From CAXSDR01 sp964236445 (GTDB lineage: Bacteria > Actinomycetota > Actinomycetes > Motilibacterales > Motilibacteraceae), in contig CAXSDR010000007.1 in NCBI GenBank assembly GCA_964236445.1, positions 1 to 53,045 on the forward strand: a stretch of DNA of 53,045 nucleotides. Direction: 5' to 3'. The first letter of the stretch is position 1; every line of letters begins with the position of its first letter. Shown here in pieces: positions 26,137 to 34,381 of this stretch. A model generated the notes under the pieces. The model had not been told where the DNA came from. It searched no databases and was given only the letters and a program-made list of their open reading frames with translations. The translations under genes were made by a program, and so were the position numbers.

Positions 26137-26874
26137 TCAGCACAGCGCACCGGCGATCAGCTGTGCCACGACGGGGAGGTGGTCGTTCAGGAAAAAATGC
26201 CCTCCGCGAAAAACGCGCACGCTGCAACTGGCGCTGGTGTGCTGTTCCCAAGCTTCGGCTTCCTCGGCCGTGGTGTGCGGGTCCGCATCCCCACTGAGCA
26301 CGGTGACAGGGCATGACACGGTCGCGCCCGGGCGGCACTGATAAGACTCGAGGAGACGATAGTCGCTACGTAGAATCGGCAACAGCAGTCCCCGTAGTTC
26401 AGGGTCCGCCAACACTCGGACATCAGTTCCCCCCAAAGTCGACAGCACCGCCATCAAACCCTGGTCATCGAGCAGGTGTGCCCGTTCGTCACGAGTCCGG
26501 GAGGGCGATCGGCGACCGGACGCGAACAGTCGTTGCGCACGAGCTGACGACCGACTTTCGAGAAGCCTCGTGATCTCGAATCCCAGGACGGCCCCCATGC
26601 TGTGACCGAAAAACGCAAAGCGACTGAGATCCGGGATGCCTTCGACCGCGGCGCAGATCTCCGCTGCCAGTTCCGCTATGCTGCCCGAGGTCCTGTCCTT
26701 ATGGCGATCCTGGCGCCCGGGGTATTGCACCGCCAACACCCGCACCTGAGGTGCCAACAACGCGGACAACCGGAAGAAGGAACTCGCGCTACCGCCGGCG
26801 TGAGGCAGACAGATCAATTGCGGCACGTCTTGCGGCGATTCATGGAACCGCCGGAGCCACGCCTGATCCTGCAT
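26137..26874 (-). CDS. Type II thioesterase (polyketide/peptide editing)
   Basis: ATG 26874 (MQDQAWLRRF) gives 245 residues, the normal length for TEII enzymes, which remove wrong or stalled acyl groups from carrier proteins. Motifs are ICLPHAGGSASSFF, the nucleophile Ser92 in GHSMGA, Asp198 in SGDADPH and the catalytic His226 in FRGGHFFLN. It lies 11 bp after the LysR gene on the same strand, suggesting an operon. It appears functional, although the only synthase piece nearby is damaged; targets would have to be elsewhere. Confidence 0.92.
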   Translation of the reverse strand: MQDQAWLRRFHESPQDVPQLICLPHAGGSASSFFRLSALLAPQVRVLAVQYPGRQDRHKDRTSGSIAELAAEICAAVEGIPDLSRFAFFGHSMGAVLGFEITRLLESRSSARAQRLFASGRRSPSRTRDERAHLLDDQGLMAVLSTLGGTDVRVLADPELRGLLLPILRSDYRLLESYQCRPGATVSCPVTVLSGDADPHTTAEEAEAWEQHTSASCSVRVFRGGHFFLNDHLPVVAQLIAGALC

Positions 26875-26885
26875 CAACTCGGCAG

Positions 26886-27860
26886 TCACAGCGCCGCTGC
26901 CACGGTAGCCAACCTGTCGCGCAACCAGTTGTGCGCCGGATCGGCGACATATTTCTGATCCCAATACATCGATTGTTTCAGGATCGGCAGGTCCGCATCG
27001 ATCCGAACCGAACGCAGGCCGGCGCGTGAGCCGAACAGCGTCATCATCCGGGCTTGCGCCACAGCGACGAACGGACCTCTCCTCACCATGTGCATCTTCA
27101 CGGCAAAGTGGGGCGTATCCCGGACCTCGCCAGTGCGCACGACGTACGGCTCGTCGGTCGATTCTTCCATGACGAGTGCCTCCGACAGACCGGGGAGGTC
27201 GAGCAGCTGCAACTGCTCCATAGTGATGCTGTCCCCGACACTGACGTTGTCCTTGTCTACGACACCGACAAATTCGTCGGTGAACAGCTCACGATGCTGA
27301 TAACTTTGAAGCTCTTTCGGCACGAGAACGCCCGGGGCCAGCAACAGATCGCACCGAGTGCCCCGCAGCAATGGCACCAACCCGTCACGCGGCGCTATGA
27401 TATTCAATCGGATCTGTGGCGCCTCCACGATGACGGCTTGCAGAAAAGGCTTCAGCAAAATCATGGACATGTAGTCACTAGCCACCACGCTGAAAGTCCT
27501 TTTCAGCAGCTGAGGGTCGAACGGCAAGGTGGTGTCGAGGACGGCATAGACAGAATCGAGGGCGTTGCCGACCGGGCCCAGCAGCGATGCTGCCAGCGGG
27601 GTGAGCCTCATTCTACGGCCGTCGCGGACGAGCAAGGGGTCATTGAAGTGCCCGCGGAGGCGAGCTAGCGATGCGCTCATGGCCGGCTGACCCACCATGG
27701 TGCGTTCCGCGGCCCGGGTGATGTTCACCTCGACCAGCAGCGCATGCAGCGCGACCATGAGGTTGAGGTCCATCTTGCGTCGCATCGTCTCGTTCGACGC
27801 CGGTTGTACTTCCGCGCGCTCGACCTCGTGTGACGGCTCGCCGAAGGCGATCTCACTCAT
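26886..27860 (-). CDS. LysR-family regulator (NodD-like), paralogue 1
   Basis: The 324-residue product has an N-terminal LysR helix-turn-helix (about residues 32-92: MDLNLMVALHALLVEVNITRAAERTMVGQPAMSASLARLR) and a substrate-binding domain. The DLNL..LxALL..RAAER pattern with FNDPLLVRDGRRM places it in the NodD-like branch. The final YWDQKYVADPAHNWLRDRL matches the end of the second LysR encoded at 29944-30843, so the two are paralogues. The ATG overlaps the stop of the polyketide synthase fragment (ATGA), and the thioesterase follows 11 bp downstream. It is likely a cluster-situated regulator; effector unknown. Confidence 0.92.
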   Translation of the reverse strand: MSEIAFGEPSHEVERAEVQPASNETMRRKMDLNLMVALHALLVEVNITRAAERTMVGQPAMSASLARLRGHFNDPLLVRDGRRMRLTPLAASLLGPVGNALDSVYAVLDTTLPFDPQLLKRTFSVVASDYMSMILLKPFLQAVIVEAPQIRLNIIAPRDGLVPLLRGTRCDLLLAPGVLVPKELQSYQHRELFTDEFVGVVDKDNVSVGDSITMEQLQLLDLPGLSEALVMEESTDEPYVVRTGEVRDTPHFAVKMHMVRRGPFVAVAQARMMTLFGSRAGLRSVRIDADLPILKQSMYWDQKYVADPAHNWLRDRLATVAAAL

Positions 27861-29119
27861 GCCGCTCTCCAGACTCGCGATTGTCGTCCGTGCGCCGAGT
27901 CGTCCGGCGTTCTGGCAGGCGAGGCGTCATGTCCCGGTTCCAGCGGAATCTCGAGAACGGCAGACTTCCCGCCCAGGTCGCTCAACCAGTCAGCGACCAC
28001 CCGACCGGTCAGTGGGGCGGACCCCTGCCTCAGCGTGAAGTGGTCCTCAATGGTCACGCATAGATCGGCCTCCGGCGCCACTGGCTCGGCGTTCATACCC
28101 GCAAGCCGTGTCACTTCGGCCCGCACGGAGACTTGCGGCACCGGCAACCCCAGCTCGGCGAACGCGAGAAGGTCCGGTCTCACGGCCACGATCTGCGCAT
28201 CTGCTCCTCCGGCCACCTCGTCGAACATGGCGAGTCGCTGTCCGGTCGTCACCGGCAGCAGACCGGATGGAGCCATCCGGGCCTGATCGAGGCGGGCCGT
28301 CATCGCGCTCGGTAGGTCCCGCAGACCCCAGGCGACCGACATCCCGAAGAAGCCAAGAGACCGTCGGTGCTGGGCAAGGCCGTCGAGCAGCGTGTCGGCC
28401 GCAGCGTAGTTGACCTGCCCGGCTGCGCCGAACACGCCCAAGGCGGAGGAGGACAGCACGAACCCGTTGAGATCGCGCTCGGTGAGCTCGTGCAGCACGG
28501 TCGGCGCGGCCGCCTCAGAATCCAACACAGCGCGCATCCCGTCGTGATCGAAGTTGCCCAGCAGCGCTTCGTCGAGCACACCGTCCGCGTGCCCGACCGC
28601 GGTCGGCGGATTGTCCGCGGGAACCGCTTCCAGCGCGGCAGTCACGTCGGCCCGCTGGGACAGGTCACCGGCGATCACCGTGACGCGCGCGCCCACCGTG
28701 CTCAGTGCGTCGGGCAGTTCGAGGCCTCCGGTGCATCGAGGCCCCGCAGGGTCACCACGACGAGGCTGCGTGACCGCTCCGCAGCGTACGAGATGACGAG
28801 ACAGGACCGACCCAAGACCGCCGATGCCTCCGGTGACGAGGACCGTGCCCTCATGGTCGAGCGGGCGGCCTACCGTCGGCACCCTCTTGCCGATGAGCCG
28901 GGCCTGGGTGCCACAGACATCAGTGTTGTCCATCTCCGTGAAGTGACCGCCGGGGCGCACCAGACGCAACGAGGCATCGACGAACTCGTCGGCGAGCGAG
29001 TTCGGCACCTCAGCCGTCCCTTCGCCCTGAGCCACGTCGGCGAAGGCGCGGGCGAAGTCGAGGGTGCCTGATGACGCTAGGTGGTCGCGCGCCACCACCG
29101 GCTTCACGAGTAGTCGCAT
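27857..29119 (-). pseudogene. Damaged enoylreductase-ketoreductase fragment of a modular polyketide synthase
   Basis: The 420-residue open frame starts inside an enoylreductase domain (HLASSGTLDFARAF, NSLADEFVDASLRL) and jumps near residue 69 to the end of that domain (GTQARLIGK). It then enters a ketoreductase (GTVLVTGGIGGLG). Between about 28785 and 28720 the family-like sequence (SRSLVVVTLRGLDAPE) lies in another frame, so two frameshifts flank this piece. Ketoreductase Tyr238 is kept in NYAAAD, but Asn is Asp242 and the Lys of the usual RPK segment is absent (LDSEAAAP). No ketosynthase, acyltransferase or carrier domain is present. The C-terminal ~80 residues are not recognised. The stop overlaps the LysR start. 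Confidence 0.75.
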
Positions 29120-29943
29120 CCCACTTCCCGTTCCGGTTGATCGGTATCGTGACCAGATCGGCGGCTATAAAACGATCATCAGCCAGCGGCTTCCCGCGAC
29201 CGGCACACCGATTTCCGCCCGGTGCCGACAAAAACAACGCCGAACAAACATGCATGGCGCGTTGCTGTCTGCGTCGACGTTATTCGCGCAACGGGAAGCT
29301 GAACAGTGCTAAATGAGAATATGTAGGATCGACACGGTCGATACCCATGCGGGCCACTCCGAAGGGCAAGAGTCTCCGATCACATGGAGAGAGCTGCGCG
29401 CAGCCTCCGGACGCCGTTTCAGACTGCCTTCCGTTCAAGCCGTCGGCGGTCCATTTTGCGTACCGTTGCCCTAACGTAGTATCGTTCGATAGATCCCAAC
29501 CGTTTCGTCAACGGTCGGTTTCACGCGCCCGACGCGGAAAGCGCACGCAGGTCATCGCTCCTGAACACGCCGTATCAACACCGTCCTGTGGCCGGATTTG
29601 TTGGATCTCTTATGCGTGCGTTCCCCCGGGGACATTCGAGCGTTCAGGGGCTGGCAGACATCGTGGTCCGTCCGGTCATCGGCTGGTGCTGCGTCTGCTG
29701 CGTCTGCTGCTGACCAGAGACACGAGGGCTGTCAAGCGCGAGAGGGCGGACCCTGGACATCCGTGCCCGACCGTAGAAGACTGACGTCGGCGGGGGACCA
29801 GGGCATGGCTGCTCTCAGCAGCCAGCCGGCCAGCAGCGCCCGTCGCGCGGACGACCGTGGTGGCCTCCCGGGGTTCGCTTCGGTGTCACCGGTGGCAAGC
29901 ACGTCGCGCCGATCGACGGAGCCCGTCCGGAAAAGGAAAGTTT
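29120..29943. other. 824-bp intergenic region between the polyketide synthase fragment and the second LysR gene
   Basis: No convincing gene is present. The base composition looks visibly more AT-rich than the surroundings (TATAAAACG near 29166, AATGAGAATATG near 29314). A short minus-strand frame at 29118-29147 reads IPINRNGKWD, resembling the last motif of adenylation domains, possibly a relic. An inverted repeat ATCGAC-ACG-GTCGAT lies at 29329-29343, and AACCG/CGGTT arms at 29498-29520 could be LysR-type sites. A CTG/CGT triplet run lies near 29687-29712. The 145-codon plus-strand frame at 29347-29784 has no recognisable features. Confidence 0.5.
29466..29494 (+). promoter_or_regulatory. 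Possible sigma-70-like promoter TTGCCC-N17-ATAGAT
   Basis: A -35-like TTGCCC (29466-29471) and -10-like ATAGAT (29489-29494) are 17 bp apart in the AT-richer intergenic region. They point towards the LysR gene starting at 29944. The long leader this implies makes the assignment tentative. Confidence 0.3.
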
Positions 29944-30843
29944 GTGTCCAACGTCGACCTGGCTAATCTAGACCTCAATGTTCTGCTGCCTCTGCGGGCG
30001 CTTCTCGCCGAACGCAGTGTCACAAGAGCCGCCGAGCGGCTCTCGGTCGGACAGCCTTCAGTCAGCATAGCCTTGGCAAAGCTGCGTCGCATGTTCGACG
30101 ATCCCTTGCTTATTCCTCATGGTCGCGCTCGGGTGTTGAGCCCGCTGGCGGAATCCCTTGTGAGCCCGCTCGACGACATACTCGAGCAGATCGGCACTCT
30201 CTTCGACCGCACAGAGACTTTCGACCCGGCTATCCCCGGTCGGGACTTCACTCTCGTCTGCGACGAATACTTTTCACTTCTGCTCGCGCCGCCACTCCTC
30301 GTCGAGGTCCGAAGGGTGGCACCAAACGTGCGAATTCATATAGTGACGCAACCAGCGGACCACGTGTCTAGATTACGTCGCCGAACCTGCGACTTGCTGA
30401 TGTGGCGGCAGAAAGCGCAGGACGACGGTCCCTACAATTTTCCTTCAGCTGCCGTATTCTCGGACGACTACGTCGTGACAGTGGCCGAGGAAAGCCCCGA
30501 CGTGGGTGACCGGATGAGTGAAGAGGATGCCCTGACGCTGCCGTTCATCCGAGTGAGCGGCCTGTCGCCTTCGATGCTTCGCGTGGGCGAGCTCAACGAG
30601 AAGGCAGTCACCGAGACCTTCACCTGCGCCGTGCACATGCTGTCCGGAACCTCGATGTTCACGATCCTCCCCCGGCGGTTGTTCGAGCGATTTCGCCTTG
30701 CGCTCGGGCTTCGTGAGGTAGCGGTCGATGTGCGGATGCCAACGCACACCGAGGCGATGTATTGGCATCCAGGCTTCACAGCCGATCCTGCGCACCTGTG
30801 GCTGCGTGCGACATTGGAGCGGCTCGCCGCGGAAATCGACTGA
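29944..30843 (+). CDS. LysR-family regulator (NodD-like), paralogue 2
   Basis: GTG 29944 follows AAAAGGAAAG with suitable spacing; the product is 299 residues. The helix-turn-helix (NLDLNVLLPLRALLAERSVTRAAERLSVGQPSVSIALAKLR) and the FDDPLLIPHGRARVLSP segment closely parallel the LysR at 26886-27860. The end YWHPGFTADPAHLWLR matches too. Codon choice appears less GC-rich than in the flanking core genes, consistent with transfer. It is divergent from the polyketide synthase fragment across an 824-bp gap, so it may have controlled the lost cluster. It ends the accessory segment; haem genes follow after 186 bp. Confidence 0.92.
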   Translation: MSNVDLANLDLNVLLPLRALLAERSVTRAAERLSVGQPSVSIALAKLRRMFDDPLLIPHGRARVLSPLAESLVSPLDDILEQIGTLFDRTETFDPAIPGRDFTLVCDEYFSLLLAPPLLVEVRRVAPNVRIHIVTQPADHVSRLRRRTCDLLMWRQKAQDDGPYNFPSAAVFSDDYVVTVAEESPDVGDRMSEEDALTLPFIRVSGLSPSMLRVGELNEKAVTETFTCAVHMLSGTSMFTILPRRLFERFRLALGLREVAVDVRMPTHTEAMYWHPGFTADPAHLWLRATLERLAAEID

Positions 30844-31029
30844 AACCGGCCGAAACCGCCCGTCCAACCTCGCGACCTGTCGATGTCGTGAAGTCGAAAC
30901 TTCGGGTCACGGATCTGGACCGCGGCGGCAGTGCCGCCAAGCTGCTCGCCCACGCCGAGCATCTTTCCGCCACGAACCGCCTTTTTGACCGCTCTTGTGA
31001 AGGCCAGCGTGAGAACTCCTGAGCTGGCG

Positions 31030-31752
31030 CTAGGGAAGGCCGTTGACCAGGTCGGCGACGGCGAGCCGACGCCCGGTGTAGAACGGCAGCTCCTCGCGCA
31101 CATGCCGGCGAGCCGTCGAGCCGCGCAGATGACGCATGAGATCGACGATGCGGTGCAGCTCGTCGGCCTCGAACGCCAGCATCCACTCGTAGTCACCCAG
31201 GGCGAACGACGAGACGGTGTTGGCGCGTACGTCGGGATAGTCGCGCGCCATCTGCCCGTGCTCGGAGAGCATCTGGCGCCGCTCGGCGTCGGGCAGGAGA
31301 TACCACTCATAGCTGCGCACGAAGGGATAGACGCAGATGTAGCGGCGCGGTGCCTCGTCAGCGAGGAAGGCGGGGATGTGGCTCTTGTTGAACTCGGCTG
31401 GGCGGTGCAGCGCCAGCTGCGACCAGACCGGTTCCAGCTGCCGACCCAGCCGGGTGCGGCGAAAGCGGGAGTATGCCTCCTGCAGCTCGTCGCTGGTGGT
31501 TGCGTGCCACCACACCATGAGGTCGGCGTCCGCGCGCAGCCCTGCGACGTCATAGGTGCCGCGCACGACCACGTCCTTGCCGGCCAGCTCGTCGAACAGG
31601 CTGGTGACCTCCGCGGCCAGCGCGGTGCGGTCGTGGTCGAGGGAGCCGCGCACTTTGAAGACCGACCACATCGTGTAGCGGATGACCTGGTTCAGGTTGC
31701 GGGCGCTCGGTCGGTCGGGGTGCTCGCGGAGCGGGGCAACGTCGTCAGCCAT
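31030..31752 (-). CDS. hemQ: Coproheme decarboxylase HemQ (ChdC), chlorite-dismutase fold
   Basis: ATG 31752 (MADDVAPLREH) gives 240 residues. HemQ decarboxylates coproheme III to haem b, the last step of the coproporphyrin-dependent pathway used by Gram-positive bacteria. RYTMWSVFKVRGSL lies near the N-terminus. Tyr142 in CVYPFVRSYEWYLL is at the catalytic tyrosine position and His165 in SEHGQMARDYP at the proximal haem ligand position. The start overlaps the hemG stop by 8 bp, so the two are coupled. Confidence 0.95.
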   Translation of the reverse strand: MADDVAPLREHPDRPSARNLNQVIRYTMWSVFKVRGSLDHDRTALAAEVTSLFDELAGKDVVVRGTYDVAGLRADADLMVWWHATTSDELQEAYSRFRRTRLGRQLEPVWSQLALHRPAEFNKSHIPAFLADEAPRRYICVYPFVRSYEWYLLPDAERRQMLSEHGQMARDYPDVRANTVSSFALGDYEWMLAFEADELHRIVDLMRHLRGSTARRHVREELPFYTGRRLAVADLVNGLP

Positions 31753-33178
31753 GCTCCCATTGTCCCCCAGCAGCCGACCACGCCGCGACCTGGTCCAGCA
31801 CGCTGTGCGCCGCGGCCTGGGCGCTCGCCACGACGGCGGCAATACCGACACCGTCGTAGGTCGCGCCGCAGACAGCGAGCCCGGGTTGCGCCGACACCGC
31901 GGCACGGATGCGGGCGACGCGGTCGAGGTGGCCGACGGCGTACTGCGGCAGCGCTCCACCCCAGCGCGTGACCAGCGAGTCGACGACCGCAGCGGTGATG
32001 CCCGTGATGGCGCGCAGTTCGACCAGCACCGACGCCACGAGCTCGTCGTCATCGCGGTGCAGGACCACTTCCTCGCGGTGCCGGCCCACGCTCGCGCGCA
32101 CGAAGGTCACGCCCGGGTCGGCATCGGCGTACCACCCCCATTTGCGCGACGAGAACGTCGCCGCTTTCATGAGGCGGCCCTCGACCGGTGGGATGAGGAA
32201 CCCGCTGCCCACGAGCCGGGGTGTGCCCGCGAAGGCGAGAGTGACCACAGCGACGCTGGCGGCCTCGACGGCGCCGAGCTCGGCGGCAGCACCGGGAACG
32301 GCGTCACGCAGCAGGCGAGCGGCCGTCGCGGCAGGGACGGCCAGCACGACGGCGTCAGCCTCGATGCTGCGGGGCGCCGCTGCCGACCCGACCTGCAGCC
32401 GCCAGCCGGTGGGCGTACGCCGCAGGGTGCGCGCCATGGCTGCTGTCTCGATCTGCACGCCGGCCACCGTCGCCGCTGCTGCCACGGCGCCGGCGAGGGT
32501 GCCCACGCCGCCACGCAGGCCGGCGAAGACCGGCGCGCTCGACGGTGGCGCAGCGAGGCGTACGCGCCCGGCCGCCGCCAGGGCCGACGGCTCCCGCTCG
32601 GCGGCGGCGGCGAGCGCGGGGACAGTGGCACGCAGCGAGAGTTCGTCGGCGTGCCCGGCATAGACGCCACCGAGCAGGGGCTCGACCAGGCGCTCGGCCA
32701 CGGCCGGGCCGAATCCGCGCCGCACATAGGCCCCCACCGACACGTCGCCGTGCAGCGGGTCGGTCGGGCGGCGCGCACGCCAGCGCATCGCCGTCAGTTC
32801 GGAGCGGTCGAGCACGCAGCTGGCGCGCACCGCGCCGAGGTCGGAGGGGATGCCCATCACCGAACGGGCGGGCAGCCGCCGCAGCACGCCGCGGCTGAGC
32901 ACCCGAGCCGCGCTGGTGACGGGCGAGACGAGGTGGTCAGCGAGCCCGACAGTCCCGGCGAGCGCGACGGCCTCGGGTCGCCGGGCGAGCATGGCCTCCG
33001 CGCCCACGTCCACGGCGAGGCCGGCCACCAGCGCGGTGCGCAACAGCCCGCCGAGCTGCGCCGAACCCTCGAGCACGGTCACCTGGACGTCGCGCAGGTC
33101 GCGCTGCGCGGCACCCGTTGCCAGGGCATGGGCGGCGGCCAACCCCGCGACGCCACCTCCCACCACGACCACCTGCAT
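31745..33178 (-). CDS. hemG: Coproporphyrinogen III / protoporphyrinogen oxidase (HemG/HemY/CgoX type)
   Basis: ATG 33178 (MQVVVVGGGVAGL) gives 477 residues beginning directly with the FAD Rossmann motif GGGVAGLAAAHAL. An LLRTALVAGLAVDVGAEAML stretch and the C-terminal GLAVCGATYDGVGIAAVVASAQ complete the FAD-binding family pattern. In a genome with hemQ the physiological reaction is oxidation of coproporphyrinogen III to coproporphyrin III. The gene overlaps hemQ by 8 bp. hemE is about 2.5 kb away on the same strand, separated by other genes; hemH is not in the window. The symbol follows common actinobacterial use. Confidence 0.93.
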   Translation of the reverse strand: MQVVVVGGGVAGLAAAHALATGAAQRDLRDVQVTVLEGSAQLGGLLRTALVAGLAVDVGAEAMLARRPEAVALAGTVGLADHLVSPVTSAARVLSRGVLRRLPARSVMGIPSDLGAVRASCVLDRSELTAMRWRARRPTDPLHGDVSVGAYVRRGFGPAVAERLVEPLLGGVYAGHADELSLRATVPALAAAAEREPSALAAAGRVRLAAPPSSAPVFAGLRGGVGTLAGAVAAAATVAGVQIETAAMARTLRRTPTGWRLQVGSAAAPRSIEADAVVLAVPAATAARLLRDAVPGAAAELGAVEAASVAVVTLAFAGTPRLVGSGFLIPPVEGRLMKAATFSSRKWGWYADADPGVTFVRASVGRHREEVVLHRDDDELVASVLVELRAITGITAAVVDSLVTRWGGALPQYAVGHLDRVARIRAAVSAQPGLAVCGATYDGVGIAAVVASAQAAAHSVLDQVAAWSAAGGQWEHG

Positions 33179-33348
33179 CCCAGCAGCCTCGCAGGATCCG
33201 CGCTGCCGAGAGGCACCGCCCCGATCGAGTCGCCATCGTGATGTTCTCGACACCAAATCCGGGAAACCCGGCGGCTCCTGGCAGCGTCCAACTGCTCGAC
33301 CGGAACCGTCGGGTCGGCACAACGGCCCCCACCACCACAGGAGCCAGC

Positions 33349-34353
33349 ATGCTCAGGAACCGCACCGCAGCGCTCGTCCTCACCGGTTGCCTCGGCGCCG
33401 TCACCCTCGCCGGATGCGGTTCGGGCCCGGACTCGTCGGCCACCTCCGGTGCCAGGGCGTCCGGGCCGGCGCCGATGGCGGCGCCCGGGGCGAAGGCTGC
33501 CTCCGGAGTGGAGTCGCTGCCGAAAGGTGCGCCTGCGGCAGGCGGCGCCGTCTCGGACGGCACGGACGGCACGGACGGCACGGCGAAGACGGCCGCGAAC
33601 CAGGGGCGCCTCCCCGTCACCACGCGGTCGCTGGTCATCACCGCGGCACGCACGATCCAGGTGAAGGGCGTTGCCGACGCCGAGGTCAAGGTACGGGCCA
33701 TCGCGCGTCTGCACGGCGGCGACGTGAGCGGAGAGGACAGCTCGCTCGGCCAGTCACGGAACGGCGATGGTGGCGAGCGCAGCAACCTGGTCCTGCGCGT
33801 CCCGAACTCCACGGTCGACGCCGTCGAGGCCGAACTGGACGCGTTGGGCAGCCGGCTCACCGCCTCCCGCAGCACCGTCGACGTCACCGAGGACGTGGTG
33901 GACGTCGACTCGCGCGTCAGCAACGCCCGGCGCAGCGTGGCGCGCGTCCAGGTGCTGCTCGACAAGGCGACGAGCATCTCCGACATCGTGCGCATCGAGG
34001 GCGAGCTCGCGAGCCGCGAGGCAGACCTCGACTCGCTGACCGCGCGTCAGCGCGCCCTCGCAGGCACCACCGCCATGGCGACGGTGAACGTCACGCTCGT
34101 CGAGCAGGCGCCCACGGCGGCCGTGGCCCCCGCCCGCAGGCAAGGCTTCGTCGGCGGACTCAGCTCGGGATGGGAAGCCTTCGCCAGCACCATCGCGACG
34201 ATCCTGCTGGTCATCGGGGCGCTGCTGCCGTTCGCCGTCGCCGCAGGGATCCTGGGGGTTCTGGCGGTCTTCATCAAGCGCGGGATACGCGCGTCGCGAG
34301 TGTCGCAGGCGGCCCGGGCGGCCCGTCCTGCCGTCAGCAGCGATGTTGTCTAG
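33349..34353 (+). CDS. DUF4349 lipoprotein with coiled coil and C-terminal membrane helix
   Basis: AGGAG at 33339-33343 precedes ATG 33349; the product is 334 residues. A lipoprotein signal ends in LAGC (Cys22), and a Gly/Ala/Ser-rich linker with the repeated DGT unit follows. The DUF4349 domain (about residues 85-255) has SLVITAARTIQVKGV and VLRVPNSTVDAVEAEL. It includes a helical stretch (RVSNARRSVARVQVLLDKA to LDSLTARQRAL) likely to form a coiled coil. One transmembrane helix (about 275-305) and a basic tail follow. Having both a lipid anchor and a C-terminal helix is usual for the family; function unknown. It is divergent from hemG. Confidence 0.88.
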   Translation: MLRNRTAALVLTGCLGAVTLAGCGSGPDSSATSGARASGPAPMAAPGAKAASGVESLPKGAPAAGGAVSDGTDGTDGTAKTAANQGRLPVTTRSLVITAARTIQVKGVADAEVKVRAIARLHGGDVSGEDSSLGQSRNGDGGERSNLVLRVPNSTVDAVEAELDALGSRLTASRSTVDVTEDVVDVDSRVSNARRSVARVQVLLDKATSISDIVRIEGELASREADLDSLTARQRALAGTTAMATVNVTLVEQAPTAAVAPARRQGFVGGLSSGWEAFASTIATILLVIGALLPFAVAAGILGVLAVFIKRGIRASRVSQAARAARPAVSSDVV

Positions 34354-34381
34354 AGCGGCGCAGGGCCGCCAAGTGAGCGGC

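Noticed and set aside
29347..29784. 145-codon plus-strand frame in the intergenic region before the second LysR
   Set aside because: No ribosome site, no domain, irregular composition; not reported as a gene.
30924..30938. GGCGGCA-G-TGCCGCC palindrome downstream of the second LysR gene
   Set aside because: It could be a terminator, but it is 80 bp past the stop without a T-tract and with several other weak repeats around it; too weak to list.
30468..31553. 361-codon minus-strand frame between the second LysR and hemQ
   Set aside because: It is a shadow of hemQ and LysR; only Ser/Arg-rich sequence.
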